A DNA stretch of 16,054 bases from an uncultured Eubacteriales bacterium (lineage in GTDB: Bacteria; Bacillota; Clostridia; Oscillospirales; Oscillospiraceae), in the NCBI GenBank assembly GCA_900544945.1, contig UQXG01000035.1, positions 1 to 16,054 of the forward strand, in the 5' to 3' direction. Below, in pieces: positions 13,037 through 16,054 of the stretch. Under the pieces are notes generated by a model. The model worked only from the letters and a program-made list of their open reading frames with translations. It ran no database searches and was not told the DNA's origin. The stretch's first letter is position 1, and the number at the start of each line of letters is the position of its first letter. The position numbers and the translations under genes were made by a program.

Positions 13037-13059
13037 ATTTCATACGAGAGGTGAGGCAT

Positions 13060-13092
13060 ATGCTGAAGAAATTACCGGGGAGACGATGGTGA
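13060..13092 (+). CDS. possible ten-codon leader peptide with a terminal Trp codon
   Basis: ATG at 13060 opens MLKKLPGRRW and stops at TGA 13090-13092. A good ribosome site (AGAGGTG, 13047-13053) stands eight bases upstream. The only Trp codon is the last sense codon, in the leader of a predicted Trp importer. CCGG (13075-13078) can pair with CCGG (13095-13098), in competition with CGGA/TCCG (13096-13099 with 13107-13110), so a ribosome held at the Trp codon would change local pairing. I infer a possible attenuation or coupling role; a chance ORF is also possible at this length. Confidence 0.35.
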   Translation: MLKKLPGRRW

Positions 13093-13158
13093 AGCCGGAC
13101 TGACTATCCGATGAAAACACATTCACCATCATTTTTGAACTTGAAAAGGAGTATTCTT

Positions 13159-14190
13159 ATGAAAAAGATCACTGCTATCGTTTCTTCCCTGATTCTGTCC
13201 GCCTCCCTGCTCGTCGGCTGCGGTGCTTCCTCCGCTCCCGCCCCCACCACTGCCCCTGCCACTACTCCCGCGGCCACCGCCGCCGAAACCACCGAAGTCA
13301 AGAGCTTCTCCGTGGCCATCGTCCAGCAGCTGTCCCATTCTTCCCTGGATGAAATTCACGAGGCCATCTCCGCCGAGCTGAAGGCCAGAGCCGAAGCCGC
13401 CGGTGTGGAGCTGACCATCTCCGACTACAACGGCCAGAACGACACCACCATGCTGGGTCAGATCGGTGCCCAGGCCTTGGATGACAAGGTGGACATGATC
13501 ATCCCCATCGCAACGCTCGCCGCCCAGACCATGGTCACCGCCGCCGAGGACACCGGCACTCCCATTGTCTACGCCGCCTGCTCGGACCCCGAAACCGCGG
13601 GCCTCACCGGTCTGGATAACGTCACCGGTACCTCCGACGCTCTGAACACCCCCTTCATTCTGGACATGATGTTGGCCGTCAACCCCGACATCAAGACCGT
13701 GGGTCTGCTCTTCAGCAACTCCGAGGATAACTCCATCACCCCCATCGCCGAGGCCAAAAAGTACTTAGACGAGAAGGGCATTGCCTATCTGGAGAAGACC
13801 GGCAACACCACCGATGAGATCGTCGCCGCCGCCGCTTCCCTGGTGGGTCGGGTAGACGCCGTGTTCACCCCCACCGACAACCGGGTCATGGACGCGGAGG
13901 TCGCCGTAGCCGAGATTCTCAATGAGGCCGGTATCCCCCACTACACCGGTGCTGACTCCTTCGTCCAGTTCGGCGCCTTCACCACCTGCGGCGTCAACTA
14001 CACCGAACTGGGCAAGTACACCGCCGATATGGCCTTCGACATTCTGGAAGGCGGCGCCGTGCCTGAGTTCCACGTCATGGACGGCGGCATCATCACCGTG
14101 AACACCGACACCGCCAAGGCGCTGAACATCGACTACAGCGTGTTCTCCACCATGGCAAACACCGTCACCGAAGTGACCACCGCGAAATAA
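13159..14190 (+). CDS. trpX: TrpX-like ABC transporter substrate-binding lipoprotein
   Basis: A 343-residue lipoprotein of the ABC_sub_bind (TrpX) family. The signal peptide ends in the lipobox LVGC, with C21 as the lipidated residue, followed by a Pro/Thr/Ala-rich linker (about 23-47). The periplasmic-binding-protein fold follows, with SVAIVQQLSHSSLDEIHEAI (51-70) and conserved DMIIPIATLAAQTM, NVTGTSD and VDAVFTPTDNRVMDAEVAV segments. Start: the frame is open from an ATG at 13111, but AAAAGGAG is seven bases before the ATG at 13159 and the signal peptide begins there. With the UGG T-box upstream and the permease and ATPase downstream, tryptophan (or a precursor) is the predicted ligand; tyrosine cannot be excluded. 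Confidence 0.9.
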   Translation: MKKITAIVSSLILSASLLVGCGASSAPAPTTAPATTPAATAAETTEVKSFSVAIVQQLSHSSLDEIHEAISAELKARAEAAGVELTISDYNGQNDTTMLGQIGAQALDDKVDMIIPIATLAAQTMVTAAEDTGTPIVYAACSDPETAGLTGLDNVTGTSDALNTPFILDMMLAVNPDIKTVGLLFSNSEDNSITPIAEAKKYLDEKGIAYLEKTGNTTDEIVAAAASLVGRVDAVFTPTDNRVMDAEVAVAEILNEAGIPHYTGADSFVQFGAFTTCGVNYTELGKYTADMAFDILEGGAVPEFHVMDGGIITVNTDTAKALNIDYSVFSTMANTVTEVTTAK

Positions 14191-14201
14191 CAAGTTTTCT
14201 T

Positions 14202-14237
14202 CCGGGCGCAGGCGGGATTTTCCCCGCCTGCTTCCGG
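14202..14237 (+). terminator. intercistronic hairpin after trpX
   Basis: GCAGGCGGG (14208-14216) pairs with CCCGCCTGC (14223-14231), and flanking CCGG (14202-14205) with CCGG (14234-14237). There is no T run after it. Placed between a binding-protein gene and its permease, it fits a 3'-protecting or partial-termination element that keeps binding protein in excess. The rest of the 123-bp gap is unremarkable apart from an AT-rich TATATTATAT stretch with no -35 partner. Confidence 0.55.
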
Positions 14238-14313
14238 CGGTTTTCTACACTATATTATATGTATTGCAGCACCGTTTTTCCGCATCTTCCATATTCCATG
14301 AAGGAGTGATTCC

Positions 14314-15204
14314 ATGATTTCTTCCGCCATTGTATTCAGCGCGCTGGAGCTGGGCTTTATCTACGCTCTGGTTGCCCTGGCTCTGTTTCTCAGCTTCCGG
14401 GTGCTGAACATCGCCGATATGACCACCGACGGTGCCTTCACCCTGGGCTGCGCCGTGTCCGCCACCTTTGCCGTGGCCGGTCATCCCCTGCTGGGCATTC
14501 CCTCCGCCATGCTGGCCGGTGCCTGCGCCGGCGGCATCACCGCCTTTTTGCAGACCAAGCTGAATATCCCCTCCATTCTGGCGGGCATCATTACCAACAC
14601 CGGTCTGTACACCGTGAATCTGGCGGTCATGGGCTTCTCCTCCAACGTGAACATGATGCGCACCAACACCCTGTTCTCCCTGCTCCAGCCTGTCTTAGGC
14701 AAAACCTTCGGGAAAATCATTCCCGTGGCTCTCATTGCCCTGCTGACAGGGCTTCTGCTGGCTCTGTTCCTGAAAACCCGGATCGGGCTTTCCATCCGGG
14801 CCACCGGCGACAATCCGGACATGGTTCGTGCCTCCTCCATCAACACGGGCTTCACCGTCACCGTTGGCCTGTGCATCTCCAATTCCCTGACTGCCCTGTC
14901 CGGAGCGGTGCTGGCGCAATATCAGAAAACCGCCGACATCAACCTGGGCACCGGCATGGTCATCATTGGCCTTGCCTCCCTGATTATCGGCGAGACTCTG
15001 ATGCCCAAGGGCAAGACCTGGGTGAAAATCCTGGGTGCCATCGCCGGTTCCGTGGTTTACCGGTTCATCATCGCCATCGCCCTGCGGCTGGATCTGCCCA
15101 GCGAATGTCTGAAGCTGATTTCCGCCGTCATCGTGGCGCTGGCCATCGGCCTGCCCGCCATCCAGGCCGGTCTCAAGCCCAAAACCAGCCAGGGAGGAAA
15201 GTAA
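14314..15204 (+). CDS. trpY: TrpY-like ABC transporter permease
   Basis: A 296-residue integral membrane protein of the branched-chain-amino-acid-type permease family (BPD_transp_2), with about eight or nine hydrophobic helices. The cytoplasmic loop IGLSIRATGDNPDMVRASSINT (about 157-178) is the coupling segment that contacts the ATPase in this family; LFLSFRVLNIADMTTDGAF near the N-terminus is typical of the TrpY/importer group. AAGGAGTGATTCC places a good ribosome site before the ATG. It ends one base before the ATPase start, and its AGGGAGG near the C-terminus serves that gene. Confidence 0.93.
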   Translation: MISSAIVFSALELGFIYALVALALFLSFRVLNIADMTTDGAFTLGCAVSATFAVAGHPLLGIPSAMLAGACAGGITAFLQTKLNIPSILAGIITNTGLYTVNLAVMGFSSNVNMMRTNTLFSLLQPVLGKTFGKIIPVALIALLTGLLLALFLKTRIGLSIRATGDNPDMVRASSINTGFTVTVGLCISNSLTALSGAVLAQYQKTADINLGTGMVIIGLASLIIGETLMPKGKTWVKILGAIAGSVVYRFIIAIALRLDLPSECLKLISAVIVALAIGLPAIQAGLKPKTSQGGK

Positions 15205-15205
15205 T

Positions 15206-16000
15206 ATGCTGAAAATCTCAAACATTTCCAAAACCTTCAACCCGGGCACCATCAACGAAAAGAAGGCTCTGAGCGACCTGAGTCTGCACCTTGCGAAGGG
15301 CGATTTCGTCACCATTCTCGGCTCCAACGGTGCGGGCAAGTCCACTCTCTTCAACGCCATCGCCGGAACCTTCCCGGTGGATCGGGGCACCATCACGCTG
15401 GACGGGAAGAACATCACCAGCCTGCCGGACTACAAGCGCAGTAAATTCATCGGGCGCATGTTCCAGGATCCGCTGAAGGGCACCGCCCCCACCATGACCA
15501 TCGAAGAAAATCTGGCCCTTGCCTATATGCGAGCCAGCTCCGGCACCAACCCCTTCTCCGTGATCTCCAAGGCCGACCGGGCGGAGTTCCGGCAGCGGCT
15601 GAGCCAGCTGGGGCTGGGACTGGAGGATCGGATGGGCAGTCCCGTGGGTCTTCTCTCCGGCGGCCAGCGGCAGGCGCTGACCCTGCTCATGGCCACTATG
15701 GTCACACCTAAACTCCTTCTGCTGGACGAGCACACCGCCGCACTTGACCCGGCTACAGCGGACAAGGTGCTGGCTCTGACCCGACAGATTGTAGCCGATC
15801 ACGGCATCACCTGTCTGATGATTACGCACAACATCCCCTCGGCTCTGTCTCTGGGCAACCGAACGATTATGATGAAGGATGGCTCCATCGTTCTGGAACT
15901 GGGCGGTGCTCAGCGGGAGGGGCTGACCCCGGAGGAGCTGCTGCGGCTGTTCCACCAGCAGGGCATCAGCAACGACCGGATCGAGCTCAGTGCGGAATAA
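15206..16000 (+). CDS. trpZ: TrpZ-like ABC transporter ATPase
   Basis: A 264-residue cytosolic ABC ATPase powering import. Walker A GSNGAGKST (39-47), Q-loop Q87 in RMFQDP, signature LSGGQ (150-154), Walker B LLLLDEHTAAL (170-180, catalytic E175) and switch H208 in ITHN. All key residues are present, so it should be active. It starts one base after the permease stop (TAATATG), indicating coupling. TAA at 15998-16000; a terminator follows. Confidence 0.95.
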   Translation: MLKISNISKTFNPGTINEKKALSDLSLHLAKGDFVTILGSNGAGKSTLFNAIAGTFPVDRGTITLDGKNITSLPDYKRSKFIGRMFQDPLKGTAPTMTIEENLALAYMRASSGTNPFSVISKADRAEFRQRLSQLGLGLEDRMGSPVGLLSGGQRQALTLLMATMVTPKLLLLDEHTAALDPATADKVLALTRQIVADHGITCLMITHNIPSALSLGNRTIMMKDGSIVLELGGAQREGLTPEELLRLFHQQGISNDRIELSAE

Positions 16001-16011
16001 TACTATTTCTT

Positions 16012-16054
16012 AATAAAATGATTTCATCATTTTATTCTGCCGTTTTACGGCAGA
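16012..16054 (+). terminator. terminator after trpZ (cut by window edge)
   Basis: Two hairpins in a row: AT-rich 16012-16021 with 16027-16036, then CTGCCGT/ACGGCAG (16037-16043 with 16047-16053). The second is a typical terminator stem; any T tract would lie beyond the window. Confidence 0.6.

Noticed and set aside
12777..13103. Open frame of 108 codons across the T-box and leader
   Set aside because: It runs through the T-box antiterminator and terminator, which are clearly RNA structure, has no ribosome site and no recognisable protein features.
13040..13110. A second (tandem) T-box or another known riboswitch after the first terminator
   Set aside because: The GGTGGNACCGC core does not recur and I could match no known riboswitch consensus; left as an unexplained structured region instead.
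13111..13158. Upstream ATG of trpX giving a 16-residue extension
   Set aside because: No ribosome site; the extension would precede and disrupt a normal lipoprotein signal peptide that begins at 13159.
1..16054. CRISPR array, insertion sequence or defence system
   Set aside because: No spaced direct-repeat array, transposase or defence-type gene was found; the only mobile trace is the integrase tail at 121-249.

Overview
The window (about 16 kb, GC-rich) looks like a chromosome segment from an anaerobic, low-to-mid-GC-lineage Firmicute, most likely a Clostridia/Oscillospiraceae-type gut bacterium. The grounds are a complete Rnf complex, a DnaD/DnaC-type primosome pair, a T-box riboswitch, strong AGGAGG ribosome binding sites, sigma-A promoters with 17-bp spacers and a Gram-positive-type lexA. 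No species is claimed.

Layout. 1-600: scar region. It holds the last ~40 codons of a tyrosine recombinase, an intact tRNA-Leu(UAA) on the minus strand, and 180 bp upstream of it (in transcription sense) a second tRNA-Leu(UAA) that kept its promoter, D-arm and anticodon arm but lost its 3' half. 600-3800 (minus strand): one operon of DnaD-domain protein, DnaC/DnaI-like helicase loader, HAD phosphatase and YfbR-like 5'-nucleotidase, with its own promoter. 3834-8951 (minus): rnfCDGEAB with a strong promoter and a final terminator. 9022-10554 (minus): NfeD-like protein plus SPFH/stomatin protein. 10603-11010 (minus): small membrane protein of the putative ABC-transporter CmpB-like family. 11071-11330 (plus): tRNA-Met and tRNA-Glu with promoter and terminator. 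11395-11829 (minus): unrecognised helical protein. 11958-12533 (plus): lexA with a degenerate LexA box in its promoter. 12589-16054 (plus): a T-box with a probable Trp (UGG) specifier, then a second structured stretch with a micro-ORF, then the tryptophan-type ABC importer trpXYZ and a terminator cut by the window edge.

How the genes work together. Rnf exchanges electrons between ferredoxin and NAD while pumping Na+ or H+, the core energy-conserving step of such anaerobes. The trpXYZ block is a self-contained module: uncharged tRNA read by the T-box would open expression of a lipoprotein, permease and ATPase importer. The dnaD operon couples replication restart and helicase loading to nucleotide and phosphoester clean-up.

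The points most worth a second look are the 250-bp stretch between the T-box terminator and trpX (two mutually exclusive hairpin sets and a ten-codon ORF whose last sense codon is the only Trp codon), and the tRNA-Leu scar, where the two anticodon stems differ by a compensatory base-pair change, so the broken copy seems to derive from a separate, once functional gene.
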